A stretch of DNA of 64,000 nt from Dyadobacter crusticola DSM 16708 (GCF_000701505.1 NZ_JNJB01000011.1:1-64000), one strand, 5' to 3'. Numbered from the stretch's first letter, positions 40,967 to 49,976 are shown. Notes: generated by a model not told the origin, from the letters alone. Translations and numbers: made by a program.

Positions 40967-42061
40967 TTAACGGCTCGGCGCGCCGGCTTTGCGGAGTTCC
41001 AGCCAGCGTTTTTGCAGTTCGGATTGGTCTCGAAAGGAGGTTTGCTCCCGGGCCAGCTCGCTTGCGTGTTGTATCCGATCGGCGGTGAGCGGGTGTGTAC
41101 TGAGCAGCTCGCTTGGCGCGGCATTGTTGCTTTCACTATCCAGGATTTTGAACAAATCCACAAACCCTTTTAAGCTGATCCCCTGCGCCTGGAATACGCC
41201 CATTGCTTTTCGATCCGCATCCATTTCCAGCTCTCTTGAATAGGTCAGATTAACGAGCATATTGGAATTCTCAGCCACAACAGCGACTATTCCGCTAACG
41301 TCATTCAGCACTAATGAAACGAAAAGGTAGCCCGACAAACTTCGTAAAACGCTTCTCAGTGAATGTTGGTAATGCACGTGCGAAACTTCGTGCGCCAGCA
41401 AGGCGGCAAGTTCCTCCTTCGTTTTCATTTTCTTCAAAATGCCGTCAAAAACAACGATATGCCCGCCGGGCAGCGCAAATGCATTGAGTTCGTTTTCTTT
41501 GACGACTGTAATCTGGATCGGGTAACTAGTTTTGAAATCAATGGCTTTTGCAAAATCATTGACCTTCACGGAAAGACTGCTGTCAACCTCATAGCCCGCG
41601 ATCAGGTTGCTATACATCGTGTCTCCAAGCCTGACTTCAATGTCCTGCGGAATCTGTTTCGCTGCTTTTTCGGCTACAAATGGGAGAACAAAAAGGTAAG
41701 TAGCTGCGAGCAGCCCAAGTATAAAAAGAATAAACCCGAGTAATATCAGCGGACTTTTGAAGACATTATCCGATATCCTTTTCCTGAAAAATACCCGGTC
41801 AGGATATTTTTGCTTTAAAATCTGCGGAAGGTTATCGTCTTTGCATTCAATGGTTTGCTGCGGGTAGTCGCCGTACCTGAATATCGCCAGGTTGGTGAAT
41901 CCCTGCTCGGTCACGATGCCGGGCAGATCCCACCTCACAGTTTGAAAATCAGCATTTGCTGAAACAGGATGAATCAGCCAGTAACCCGGCATCAGTTCAA
42001 GCACTGCGTCGTGGGCGGCTGAGGTCCTGCCATCATGGTACCTGACATTTATTTGCTGCAT
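40967..42061 (-). CDS. M48-family membrane zinc metalloprotease
   Basis: The 364-residue protein has an N-terminal cytoplasmic-like beta domain (1-95), one transmembrane segment (about 104-130, PLILLGFILFILGLLAATYLFVLPFV) and an M48 peptidase domain. The zinc site HEVSH is at 224-228 (ALLAHEVSHVHYQHS), the third ligand region is SRELEMDADRKAMGV, and LLSTHPLTADRIQHA follows. Relatives (BepA/YfgC, Loi/YcaL) do quality control of outer-membrane proteins in the periplasm. Unlike those, this one keeps a soluble N-terminal domain before the helix. It starts 18 bases after the DUF898 gene. Confidence 0.92.
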   Translation of the reverse strand: MQQINVRYHDGRTSAAHDAVLELMPGYWLIHPVSANADFQTVRWDLPGIVTEQGFTNLAIFRYGDYPQQTIECKDDNLPQILKQKYPDRVFFRKRISDNVFKSPLILLGFILFILGLLAATYLFVLPFVAEKAAKQIPQDIEVRLGDTMYSNLIAGYEVDSSLSVKVNDFAKAIDFKTSYPIQITVVKENELNAFALPGGHIVVFDGILKKMKTKEELAALLAHEVSHVHYQHSLRSVLRSLSGYLFVSLVLNDVSGIVAVVAENSNMLVNLTYSRELEMDADRKAMGVFQAQGISLKGFVDLFKILDSESNNAAPSELLSTHPLTADRIQHASELAREQTSFRDQSELQKRWLELRKAGAPSR

Positions 42062-42079
42062 TTCAATTACTATTTGACC

Positions 42080-43039
42080 CTACACCAGGCCAATATCTAT
42101 CATATCTGCCAGATCTTCGCCAGTCGCATCCGTATAATTTTCCTCCGTCTGCCGAATCGCGTCCACATCAAGCGGGCCTTCAATTACGATGTTGGTAAAT
42201 ACAAAATTGAGTGCCCGCACGATCGCCCATGGTGTTCCAAGCCCAAGTGTGAGCACGATAATCAGCAAGTTTCCAGCGATCAGCACGAAGTAGCCGCCCG
42301 CAGTTGCAGTGGAACGAAATACCAGTTTCTGATCTCCCTGGTACATCCTGATATTGTTGATGTAATAATTGAAAAGATTTTTAACATACCAGAAAGAATA
42401 GATTCCGAGCGTAAACAATGACAGGAGGTAACCCTTCACATTCAGCCACGCAAACGTGTCGCCTTTGCCCACATAATCAAACTCTAAATTGCCGAACCTG
42501 AGATGCTTGAAAATGTATTTACGGATATCGATAATAAACCAGAAAGCATAAATCCCGAAGGTACAAAGTGTAAGAATGCTGCCGATTACGAACATTTGTA
42601 CAAACTCTTTCAACTCTCCACGGTAGCCAAAATGAATGCCCCGCCACGAAGAGCGTGACATCCGGTACCGCATTGAACCGTGAATCGCCACCGGAATAAG
42701 CAGCAGAAATCCGCCGTAGAAAAAAATGATAGCAATGGCCAGCAAAGTCTTGTCTTTGTACCAAGCCGCGGTGAGCAACACCCCGTAAAGCACAATGAAA
42801 ATCCCGATCGCTTTGATAAAACCAAGGAACATTTCACGGCCGGTACCATGGAACGTGAAGCGGCTTTGTTCAAATTCCGTTTCGGCGTACAGGTATTTGA
42901 GAATGGCGGCTTTGGCCCAGGGATAATAGAGGCCCAATGTAAAGATGGTGAGCAGGATGTTGATGATGTAAATTCCAAACAAGCCGCTGCCTTTTCCGTG
43001 AAAAGTGACCTGCCTTTGCTGATCGTAATGCTGTTCCAT
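42080..43039 (-). CDS. DUF898 (YjgN-type) membrane protein
   Basis: From the ATG at 43039 (residue 18 of the longest frame) the protein has 319 residues. It contains two or three copies of the family module: F.FHGKGSGLFGIYIINILLTIFTLGLYYPWAK, then FHGTGREMFLGFIKAIGIF, and the repeat FDYVGKGDTFAWLNVKGYLLSLFTLGIYSFWYVKNLFNYYINN. About eight hydrophobic segments are visible. DUF898/YjgN proteins have no established activity. Neighbouring M48 protease genes are often seen with this family, and the present order DUF898-M48-SHOCT with tight spacing supports a joint membrane function. Confidence 0.9.
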   Translation of the reverse strand: MEQHYDQQRQVTFHGKGSGLFGIYIINILLTIFTLGLYYPWAKAAILKYLYAETEFEQSRFTFHGTGREMFLGFIKAIGIFIVLYGVLLTAAWYKDKTLLAIAIIFFYGGFLLLIPVAIHGSMRYRMSRSSWRGIHFGYRGELKEFVQMFVIGSILTLCTFGIYAFWFIIDIRKYIFKHLRFGNLEFDYVGKGDTFAWLNVKGYLLSLFTLGIYSFWYVKNLFNYYINNIRMYQGDQKLVFRSTATAGGYFVLIAGNLLIIVLTLGLGTPWAIVRALNFVFTNIVIEGPLDVDAIRQTEENYTDATGEDLADMIDIGLV

Positions 43040-43120
43040 AATTGACGATTGTAGATGGGAGTATAATTCAAATATAAAATTTCTTTGCAAGAATTAAATT
43101 TTACAAATACCCCAAAACAG

Positions 43121-43151
43121 ATATACCGCAGGAAAATTATCCCGCGGTATA
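43121..43151 (-). terminator. Hairpin behind the efflux operon
   Basis: TATACCGC (43122-43129) pairs with GCGGTATA (43144-43151), with an inner GG/CC extension. It lies about 30 bases behind the tolC-like gene's stop on the minus strand and ends the efflux operon. Its T-tail is weak (TCTGTTTTGG), so it may be a processing or stability stem. Confidence 0.6.
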
Positions 43152-43178
43152 CCAATACAACCTTATCCCAGTAAATTC

Positions 43179-44537
43179 TTACAAATCAGATTTCGAATCG
43201 CCGGAAATCCTGTCAAGCTCGATCTTGGCTGACAAATAATCGAAAACAGATTCCAGGTAATTGGCTTTCGCAGTAGTTAATGCAAATTCAGCGTCCATTA
43301 ATTCCAGCCTTGTTGCGACGCCTTTTTCGTAGCGGTACTTGGTAATGGAATAGCTTAATTCCGCAGTTTGGGATACATTCTGCTGTGTTTTGATGCGTTC
43401 CGAGGTTTCAAACAAACTCGCCAGGACTTGCTTGATCTGCGTCTTTAATTGTTCCTGCGCATTGGTATATACGATATCAGCCTGCTGCCTTTCGATCTTG
43501 CCCAATGCGACGCGGTTTACATTTTGGTTACCATTGAAAATCGGTATCGCAAACTGTATCCCGGCAAAGAAAACGGGCGGGTACCCTGCATTGCCGAAGC
43601 GGAACTGGTTTGTTTGTGTCTGTAACTGGTACTGACTGATAAAGCTCACCACCGGCAAACGGGCCGATTTCGACAACATAACTTCTTTATCTGCAATCTC
43701 TTTATTAAGGTTGAGTAATTGCAAATCGGGGCGCTGCTGCACGGAGAGGCGGTATGCGCCGGTTTCAGATGGAATGGAATCTGCCGGGCTGAGCCTCAGC
43801 GAATCCGAAAGTACGTACTCGGTTTGCTGCGTGTCGCCCAGCAAATACCGGAGTTCCTGCTGGCTCACTTGTAGAGCATAAGTAAGTCTCAGCACGTCCG
43901 GTTCGAGGTTTTTGACCAAAGTATAAGCCCGCAAGGTATCCACGCGCAAAGCTTTTCCCTGCGCCAGCAGATAACGGGAGTCGGCCAATGCTTTCTTGTT
44001 CCGTAGAATGCTTTCCTGCTGCAATTTGAGGCGCTCGTTTAAAACCAGCTGCCGAACGTAGCTCTGCTTTACACTCGCAATAACATTCACTTCCCTGTCC
44101 CGGTAGCTGAGCTGACTTTGTTTTTCAAAAAGCTTCCGGCGCGCGATCTCGTGCCGCGTTCCTGCATTATAGATCGGCTGCACCAGCGAAACCTGCGCGC
44201 CAGCCACATCTTCTCCGCCAAAACGGGCGTAATCAATGCGTTCGGAAGATGCAGCATTCCCATTCAGACCAAAAAATACGGGTCGCTGAAAGTAATGCTG
44301 GTACTGTCCGCTCAGACTGATATTCGGCAACAATAATCCTCTCGTGATCGCTGTCTGCTGTCTCGATCTGTTAATACCGAGCGAATCTATCCGCAGCTCA
44401 CGGTTATGTGCTTTGGCTTGCTCAATTGCCTCTTCCAAAGAGATGGTCTGCTTTTGAGCTGCCAGGAAGAACGGCACACCGACCAATGTGAAGGTCAGTA
44501 ATGCGCGTGTCCATTGATTTAAAAGTTCACTTTTCAT
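43179..44537 (-). CDS. TolC-family outer-membrane efflux channel
   Basis: The 452-residue protein has a signal peptide (WTRALLTFTLVGVPFFLAAQ) and two repeats of coiled-coil helices typical of the TolC/OEP family (ISLEEAIEQAKAHNRELRID ... TAITRGLLLPNISLSGQYQHY; ADKEVMLSKSARLPVVSFISQYQ ... GIQFAIPIFNGNQN). The end is TRLELMDAEFALTTAKANYLESVFDYLSAKIELDRISGD. It forms the exit duct of the RND pump encoded upstream. The 24-base gap to that gene supports one operon. Confidence 0.94.
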   Translation of the reverse strand: MKSELLNQWTRALLTFTLVGVPFFLAAQKQTISLEEAIEQAKAHNRELRIDSLGINRSRQQTAITRGLLLPNISLSGQYQHYFQRPVFFGLNGNAASSERIDYARFGGEDVAGAQVSLVQPIYNAGTRHEIARRKLFEKQSQLSYRDREVNVIASVKQSYVRQLVLNERLKLQQESILRNKKALADSRYLLAQGKALRVDTLRAYTLVKNLEPDVLRLTYALQVSQQELRYLLGDTQQTEYVLSDSLRLSPADSIPSETGAYRLSVQQRPDLQLLNLNKEIADKEVMLSKSARLPVVSFISQYQLQTQTNQFRFGNAGYPPVFFAGIQFAIPIFNGNQNVNRVALGKIERQQADIVYTNAQEQLKTQIKQVLASLFETSERIKTQQNVSQTAELSYSITKYRYEKGVATRLELMDAEFALTTAKANYLESVFDYLSAKIELDRISGDSKSDL

Positions 44538-44561
44538 GATGTTGTTGGGGTATGCTGCGGA

Positions 44562-47500
44562 TCAATGCGGTTGTAAAGCTGATTCTCTCGCCAGCGTTTG
44601 CTGTCCTTCTTCATGGCGCTTTTTATGCGGCCGGGACAGGTAAGAATAAATAGAAGGAATGACGTACAATGTGAGCACACCGGCGAAGATCAAGCCGCCG
44701 ACTACTACAATACCAAGCGACTGCCGGCTACCCGAAGCGGTACCGAGCGAAAGCGCGATCGGCAGCGTACCGAAGATCATCGCCAGCGTCGTCATCAGAA
44801 TCGGACGGAAACGGGAGACTGCCGCAATTTTGGCCGCCTCAAATGTAGAAGCCCCTTCTTCCTTGCTTTGATTGGCAAATTCCACGATCAGGATACCGTT
44901 TTTGGTGATCAAACCAATGAGCATAATGATCCCGATCTGGCTGAAAATGTTGACGGTCTGCGCAGTGAACCACAAGCTCAGCAACGCACCTGTCAGCGCC
45001 ATCGGAACTGTCAGCAGAATGATAAATGGATCGACCAAACTTTCGAACTGCGCCGCGAGCACGAGGTAAATGAGGATAATCGCGAAAATGAATGCGAATA
45101 TCAGACTTGAACTACTTTCGGAATAATCGCGGCTTTGTCCGGCCAGTGCGGTTGTAAAACCTTTCGGTAGTTCTTTGGCGGAGATTTTATCAAGCTCCTT
45201 GATCGCTTCTCCTAAACTTACTCCATTAGCAGGCGTAGCCGAGATGGTGGCGCTGTAAGATTGGTTATACCGGTAAATCGCCGGTGGACTGATCCCTTCA
45301 TTTTGTCTCGTCAAATTGTCGAGCGACACCATTTCGCCGCTGCCGGATTTGAGGTATAACGATTTCAGATCGTAAGGCGCAGAGCGGTCTTCGCGGTCGA
45401 GCTGGCCGATCACTTCGTATTGACGGTCATTGTAAATGAAATAACCATATCTCCGACTGCTCAATGCAAGCTGCAAAGTTTGACCAATATCCTGCGTGGA
45501 GATACCTAACTGGGCCGCGCGCTGCCTGTCAATGCTGATACTGATCTCCGGCCGGTTGATCTTGAAATCGGCGTCGGCAAAAGTCAGTTTTTTGTTGCTC
45601 CCTACTTCGGTCATCAACTTCGGCATTACATCGATCAGTGCTTTCAAGCTCGGCGCTTGCACTACATACTGCACCGGCTGCGTATTTCCATAACCGCCGA
45701 TCGTCGGCGTTTGCACGGGTATGATCAACACATTTCTGAACTGCTGCGAAGCGACAACCAGCTTCTGGAAAATCTGCGCCTGGGTTAAGCCACTTTTCCG
45801 GTCTTTTGGTTCATTGAGGAAAATCCATTGAAAACCGCCATTCACAGGCTGCGCCAAAGTACCTCCTGCTGCGGCTACCGCTGTGTAAGTGCGTTGTGCA
45901 TTCAAATCAGGAATGGAATCGCTGATGTAATTACCGATCTGCTTCATGCTTTGTTCCATACTCTCATACGAAGTTCCCTCCGGCGCGATCACAGCGAGCC
46001 CGATCATCGACCTGTCTTCCAGCGGCGCCAATTCAGAAGGTAACTTCGGCGCGAGCCAGAATGCTACTCCAAATGATACCAGCAGCAGTACCACGCCCAG
46101 CCAGCGCACTTTCATGAATGCGGAAAGCGATCTTCCATAAGCATTATTCAGCGCCACAAACCAGCGTTCTGTTTTTCGGTAAAACCAACTTTGACCCGAA
46201 CTGGATTTCAGTAAATACGCGCTCATCATCGGCGTTAAAGTCAGCGCCACGAATGCGGAAATGGTAACTGAACCTGCAACAACAATTGCAAATTCTTTGA
46301 AGAGCCGACCGGTCAATCCGCCCAAAAAGAGGATCGGAAGAAACACGGAAACCAGCGTAATGGTGGTAGAGATTACTGCAAAATAGATTTCATTAGATCC
46401 AAGACGGGCGGCTTCAATGGGCGAAATACCTTTCTCAACCTTGCTATAAATGTTTTCCAAAACAATAATCGCATCGTCAACCACGAGCCCGATTGCAAGT
46501 ACCAGCCCCAGCAGCGTCAAAACGTTAATCGAAAACCCGGCCACATACATAATGAAGAAGGCCGAAATGATCGAAACGGGAATTGCGAGCAGCGGGATAA
46601 TGGTACTACGCCAGTCGCGGAGGAAGATGAAAATGATCAGCGAAACCAATGCGAATGCAAGCAATAACGTTTCCTCAACTTCTGAAAGTGAGTTTCTTAC
46701 GGGTACCGTGAAGTCTTTACCCAATGCGATCTCGTACTCTTTCGGCGCGGTTTTCTTGATCTCCTCAAACCGTTTTTTGAATTCATCCACAATCGCGAGC
46801 GAGTTGGCGCCACGCTGCGGACTTACGCCGGTACCTACTCCGTAATCAGCCGTTTTTCCATTGTAAATAATCATTGCAGTACGCTCATTCTGAGAAGACA
46901 TCACTGCCTGCCCTACATCCTTAAACCGCACAATCGCACCGTCGCTTTCGCGGATAATCATATTGTTAAAATCGTCCTCAGTCACAAGCCGGCCCTGCGT
47001 TTTGAGTGTTACCTCTGTGTTCTGGCCTTCAATGCGGCCACTTGGCAAGTCGACGTTTTCACGTTGCAATGCAGTTTGAATGTCCACCGGAGTCAGTCCG
47101 TATGCAGCCAGTTTCACAGGATCCATTCGCAAACGCATCGCGCGTTTCCGGCCTGCGTAAGAGTCAACCAGCCTTACTCCCGGAATGGATTGGAGCCTTT
47201 CTTTGATATTGATATTGACGAAATCCGTTACATCTTCCAGTGTTTTGGTCTTGCTCTGCACGGTAAGGAACACCAGGAAGTCGGCCGGACCAGCTTTTTC
47301 CACGATGGTAGGCTCAATGTCGGTAGGCAGCTGCTGGCGTGACTTGGATACTTTATCACGCACATCATTGGCGGCTGCTTCGAGGTCTGCATTGAGCTCA
47401 AACTCTACGGTAATGATACTCACCTGTTCGCGGGAAGTAGACGAAACCGCCCGGATCCCATTTGCTTCCGCAATCGCTTCTTCCAGCGGTTTGGTAACCT

Positions 47501-47687
47501 GCGAGGCAATAATGTCTGCGCTCGCGCCCGGATAAACCGTAGTTACCATGACAATCGGGGAATCGGTGACGGGATATTCCCGGGTTCCGAGGAAGGTATA
47601 ACCCACAATCCCGAAAAGTATAAGCAGTACGGACATTACCCCGGCCAGAACCGGCCGGGAAATACTTACTTGAGAAATCGCACTCAT
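44562..47687 (-). CDS. RND-family efflux transporter permease
   Basis: The 1041-residue inner-membrane pump subunit has the AcrB/MexB layout. TM1 is LAGVMSVLLILFGIVGYTFLGTREYPV, followed by a first large periplasmic loop. The TM4 proton-relay segment is LGLVLAIGLVVDDAIIVLENI (two adjacent aspartates), and then come a second periplasmic loop and the final helices (IGIIMLIGLITKNGILIVEFANQSKEEGAS, RPILMTTLAMIFGTLPIALSLG). It exports small molecules using the proton gradient. The substrate is unknown; organic solvents, dyes or antibiotics are usual for this HAE-type group. It lies 13 bases after the adaptor gene. Confidence 0.95.
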   Translation of the reverse strand: MSAISQVSISRPVLAGVMSVLLILFGIVGYTFLGTREYPVTDSPIVMVTTVYPGASADIIASQVTKPLEEAIAEANGIRAVSSTSREQVSIITVEFELNADLEAAANDVRDKVSKSRQQLPTDIEPTIVEKAGPADFLVFLTVQSKTKTLEDVTDFVNINIKERLQSIPGVRLVDSYAGRKRAMRLRMDPVKLAAYGLTPVDIQTALQRENVDLPSGRIEGQNTEVTLKTQGRLVTEDDFNNMIIRESDGAIVRFKDVGQAVMSSQNERTAMIIYNGKTADYGVGTGVSPQRGANSLAIVDEFKKRFEEIKKTAPKEYEIALGKDFTVPVRNSLSEVEETLLLAFALVSLIIFIFLRDWRSTIIPLLAIPVSIISAFFIMYVAGFSINVLTLLGLVLAIGLVVDDAIIVLENIYSKVEKGISPIEAARLGSNEIYFAVISTTITLVSVFLPILFLGGLTGRLFKEFAIVVAGSVTISAFVALTLTPMMSAYLLKSSSGQSWFYRKTERWFVALNNAYGRSLSAFMKVRWLGVVLLLVSFGVAFWLAPKLPSELAPLEDRSMIGLAVIAPEGTSYESMEQSMKQIGNYISDSIPDLNAQRTYTAVAAAGGTLAQPVNGGFQWIFLNEPKDRKSGLTQAQIFQKLVVASQQFRNVLIIPVQTPTIGGYGNTQPVQYVVQAPSLKALIDVMPKLMTEVGSNKKLTFADADFKINRPEISISIDRQRAAQLGISTQDIGQTLQLALSSRRYGYFIYNDRQYEVIGQLDREDRSAPYDLKSLYLKSGSGEMVSLDNLTRQNEGISPPAIYRYNQSYSATISATPANGVSLGEAIKELDKISAKELPKGFTTALAGQSRDYSESSSSLIFAFIFAIILIYLVLAAQFESLVDPFIILLTVPMALTGALLSLWFTAQTVNIFSQIGIIMLIGLITKNGILIVEFANQSKEEGASTFEAAKIAAVSRFRPILMTTLAMIFGTLPIALSLGTASGSRQSLGIVVVGGLIFAGVLTLYVIPSIYSYLSRPHKKRHEEGQQTLARESALQPH

Positions 47688-47700
47688 GATGAATAATTTA

Positions 47701-48795
47701 TTAGTGAACTGAAACCAGCTGAACTTCTGAACCAGGCATTAAACGGAGCATATTGCTGGTAATCACCGTGTCGCCGGGAGCGAGTCCCTTGGTCACGTGT
47801 ACCGAATACGCATTGCGCTGGCCCACTTCGATTGGTTTGAAGGTTGCTTTATTTTGATTGACCACATACACGCTATATCCTTTCGAAGAAGGGATCAGCG
47901 CCTGGTTTGGTACCATTAATGCATTACCGGTGTTGCTTAAACGTAAGGTAAGCCTGGCACTTTGACCCGGCAGCAGGTCGCGGCCGCTATTGTTGGTGAC
48001 TGCCCGCATCAGCAGTGTGCGTGTTTTCTGGTCGAGGCCGGCTTCATGTGCGATGATGTTCGCTTTGTACGCGCGGTTGTTCGATTCTACGTGATATTGC
48101 ACTTCGTCGCCCGTTTTCAGCGTGTTCGCATGTTTTTCAGGAATTGCAAAATCGATTTTGAGCTTGCTGTTGTCTGTCAGCAGCGCCAGCGGACTGCCCG
48201 GAGTGACGTAAGCGCCGGTATGTACATTCACGATGCCTAGGTTCCCGCTGAACGGCGCACGAATGCTCGTTTTGGCAATGGTAACTTTCAGCTGTTCGAT
48301 CTTGGATTGCAGAACTTTCAGATTTGTAAATGCTTCGTCATAATCCTGTTGCTTGGCTGCTTCGTTGTCGATCAGGTCTTTAAGTCTTCTTTCATTGAGT
48401 AAAACCAATTTTTCCTGTTGTCTTAATTGTTCCATTTCGGCAAGCAGATCGGCGTCATCGAGCTTGAAGAGTAATGTACCTGCATTCACGAATTTTCCTT
48501 CTTTTGCATGTACCGCCACCACTTTGCGGTTGAGCTCGCTGGTGATATTTACTTCCTGGTAAGCCAGCAGCGTACCTGAAACCGTCATTTCATCATTCAG
48601 TGATTCTGAACGAAGCACCTGGCCATCAACCGGCACACCTGAACCCGCGCCAGCCGCAGGCTTTGCAGCAGCAGTTGCTGCTTTCTTGGGAACCCCATCT
48701 TCGGAGGTATACCCTTTGAGAAATACCGAGAGCAAGATCACTCCGGTGATAATCAGGCCGGAGACGATTTTGGCTGAGAGAATTGTCCTTTCCAT
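47701..48795 (-). CDS. RND periplasmic adaptor (membrane fusion protein)
   Basis: The 364-residue adaptor has an N-terminal anchor helix (VSGLIITGVILLSVFLKGY) and a lipoyl half-motif (VSGTLLAYQEVNITSELNRKVVAVHAKEGKFVNAGTLLFKLDD). A coiled coil follows (AEMEQLRQQEKLVLLNERRLKDLIDNEAAKQQDYDEAFTNLKV), then the second lipoyl half (TSIRAPFSGNLGIVNVHTGAYVTPGSPLALL) and a beta-barrel with a membrane-proximal domain. It bridges the inner-membrane pump and the TolC duct. It is the first gene of the operon. Two 22-bp motif copies lie upstream, next to the ArsR gene. Confidence 0.94.
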   Translation of the reverse strand: MERTILSAKIVSGLIITGVILLSVFLKGYTSEDGVPKKAATAAAKPAAGAGSGVPVDGQVLRSESLNDEMTVSGTLLAYQEVNITSELNRKVVAVHAKEGKFVNAGTLLFKLDDADLLAEMEQLRQQEKLVLLNERRLKDLIDNEAAKQQDYDEAFTNLKVLQSKIEQLKVTIAKTSIRAPFSGNLGIVNVHTGAYVTPGSPLALLTDNSKLKIDFAIPEKHANTLKTGDEVQYHVESNNRAYKANIIAHEAGLDQKTRTLLMRAVTNNSGRDLLPGQSARLTLRLSNTGNALMVPNQALIPSSKGYSVYVVNQNKATFKPIEVGQRNAYSVHVTKGLAPGDTVITSNMLRLMPGSEVQLVSVH

Positions 48796-48811
48796 GTATT
48801 GATTGATTTAT

Positions 48812-48936
48812 ATATTTGAATATTTCGATGAATGAAAAACGAGTAATTGGCAAATCGGGAGAGTAGTCAAGTAACCGGAGCTTGTATTTAAGTTAACACC
48901 GGTTACTTATTGATATATTGAAATGTTTCGATGTAT
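48812..48936. promoter_or_regulatory. Two 22-bp operator-like copies before the efflux operon
   Basis: The segments 48812-48833 and 48915-48936 agree at 17 of 22 positions. Both read ATATT at the left, TTTCGATG in the middle-right and end in AT. They lie on each side of the 157-base gap between the adaptor start and the ArsR stop. The interrupted AT-rich dyad character suits ArsR/SmtB operators. Binding by the neighbouring regulator is inferred. Confidence 0.5.
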
Positions 48937-48952
48937 TTGGGTAAAAAAATTT

Positions 48953-49228
48953 TTAGACTTTAAGCGTATTTAAAAAATCGACGTACTCATTGAGTATGGA
49001 TTGATTGAGTTTGTATTTCACGTTTCTTCCTTCTTTTTCTACCAGAATCAGGTCTGCGTCTGCGAGCTGCTTCACATGGTGAGAAATGGAAGGCTGAGTC
49101 AGGTCTATGAAATCAGCTATTTCGTGACAGTACAAACAATCTTCCTTCTGACGCAATTGCTTTAATATCAGGATGCGGCTTGGGTCACTCAACGCTTTCG
49201 ATATCCGCTCCACTTTTCGAACCTCCAT
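48953..49228 (-). CDS. ArsR-family winged-helix regulator
   Basis: The 91-residue protein is an ArsR/SmtB-type repressor: VERISKALSDPSRILILKQL, then CLYCHEIADFIDLTQPSISHHVKQLADADLILVEKEGRNVKYKLN, which covers the recognition helix and beta wing. The pair C33/C36 in EDCLYCHEI lies at the spot where metal- or redox-sensing ArsR proteins carry a CxxC or CVC, so it may respond to metal, thiol or oxidant; this is an inference. The gene is directly upstream of and co-directional with the efflux operon, its likely target. Confidence 0.92.
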   Translation of the reverse strand: MEVRKVERISKALSDPSRILILKQLRQKEDCLYCHEIADFIDLTQPSISHHVKQLADADLILVEKEGRNVKYKLNQSILNEYVDFLNTLKV

Positions 49229-49233
49229 GCCTA

Positions 49234-49262
49234 GATATATTGATAGATTTGAATATATTGAT
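49234..49262. promoter_or_regulatory. Direct repeat upstream of the ArsR gene
   Basis: The decamer ATATATTGAT occurs at about 49234-49243 and again, as part of GAATATATTGAT, 18 bases later. Two helical turns of spacing and its place 6 bases before the ArsR start suggest an autoregulatory operator. It shares the ATATTGA core with the two copies before the efflux operon. Confidence 0.45.
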
Positions 49263-49341
49263 TTACTGTACAGTGGCTACATTACAACCGTGCTCAGAAA
49301 ATAATTCCTGATACGGCAATTTTTTTTGACGCCGGAAACAA

Positions 49342-49545
49342 TTAAGCCTTCTTTACTGCGATAGGCATTATATTCAGAACGGTATCTTCGTATTGTTCAG
49401 CAAGTACTGATAGCTGGTGAAGTTCAGCCAACTCATTTTCATTCAACACCTGAAAGCCGCCTCCTGAGGTTGCTTTTTGAAGGTAGCCTTCAATCCTTTC
49501 CATAATTATTTTGCATTGCTTCTGATTGTGTATTGAATCAATCAT
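49342..49545 (-). CDS. Small protein resembling a HigA-type antitoxin N-terminal module
   Basis: From the ATG at 49545 the protein has 67 residues (a TTG start nine codons earlier is possible). The pattern 'IHNQKQCKIIMERIEGYLQKATSGGGFQVLNENELAELHQLSVLAEQYED' resembles the segment that precedes the helix-turn-helix in HigA-like antitoxins of Bacteroidota, but the HTH itself is absent. It may be a stand-alone regulator fragment, a truncated antitoxin or an unrelated helical protein. No toxin gene lies beside it. Confidence 0.55.
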   Translation of the reverse strand: MIDSIHNQKQCKIIMERIEGYLQKATSGGGFQVLNENELAELHQLSVLAEQYEDTVLNIMPIAVKKA

Positions 49546-49680
49546 CGTGTATATAGTTAAGTAGCTCTTCAAAGCTTCAAATAAGTTTTTGGCAATACAA
49601 TAAGCGAGCGGATCATAATCTCAGGCACAGTTATTGTACTTACATGACCGTCACTTTACAACTTCAACAACAACTAAGAC

Positions 49681-49947
49681 ATGGACATTTATCTTGCAAA
49701 TACCTACTGGGAGCCGACCGCTGATGGTGGTGGCGATCCGACGGGTCCGAGCGAAACGCCGCCGTTTGATCCAAGACCGGAGGTTCCTTCGCCCGACATT
49801 CCTGAGGAAACACCGCCTTACGAAAGAGAACCCGAAACGCCGCCTTTTGAACCGGAACCAGGGATCCCACCCGTAGAACCTGTGATCCCCGAAGTAGAAC
49901 CAATCCGGGAGCCCGGCGGACAGCCGGGAATTCCAGCATTCAACTAA
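49681..49947 (+). CDS. Proline/glutamate-rich small protein
   Basis: The 88-residue protein is almost entirely low in complexity: GGGDPTGPSETPPFDPRPEV, then PEETPPYEREPETPPFEPEPGIPPVEPVIPEVEP. It repeats an E-T/PPF/Y-x-P motif about every 10-12 residues. There is no signal peptide. The antisense strand also stays open because of the biased composition. The plus strand is favoured because a strong terminator begins exactly at this stop codon. The function is unknown. Such tails occur in small surface or scaffold proteins. Confidence 0.6.
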   Translation: MDIYLANTYWEPTADGGGDPTGPSETPPFDPRPEVPSPDIPEETPPYEREPETPPFEPEPGIPPVEPVIPEVEPIREPGGQPGIPAFN

Positions 49948-49976
49948 CCTTCATTTCAAAGGTTAGTTTTTTTTGT
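49942..49976 (+). terminator. Terminator overlapping the stop of the Pro-rich gene
   Basis: AACTAACCTT (49942-49951) pairs with AAGGTTAGTT (49959-49968) around a short loop, followed by eight or more T. The TAA stop lies inside the left arm. The rest of 49977-50194 shows no gene. Confidence 0.9.

Noticed and set aside
40924..41163. N-terminal extension of the SHOCT protein
   Set aside because: The 80 extra codons overlap the M48 gene in another frame and look like noise; the ATG at 40923 gives a normal start.
49664..49939. 91-residue antisense frame to the Pro-rich gene
   Set aside because: The terminator orientation and position fit the plus strand; the antisense frame is open because of biased composition.
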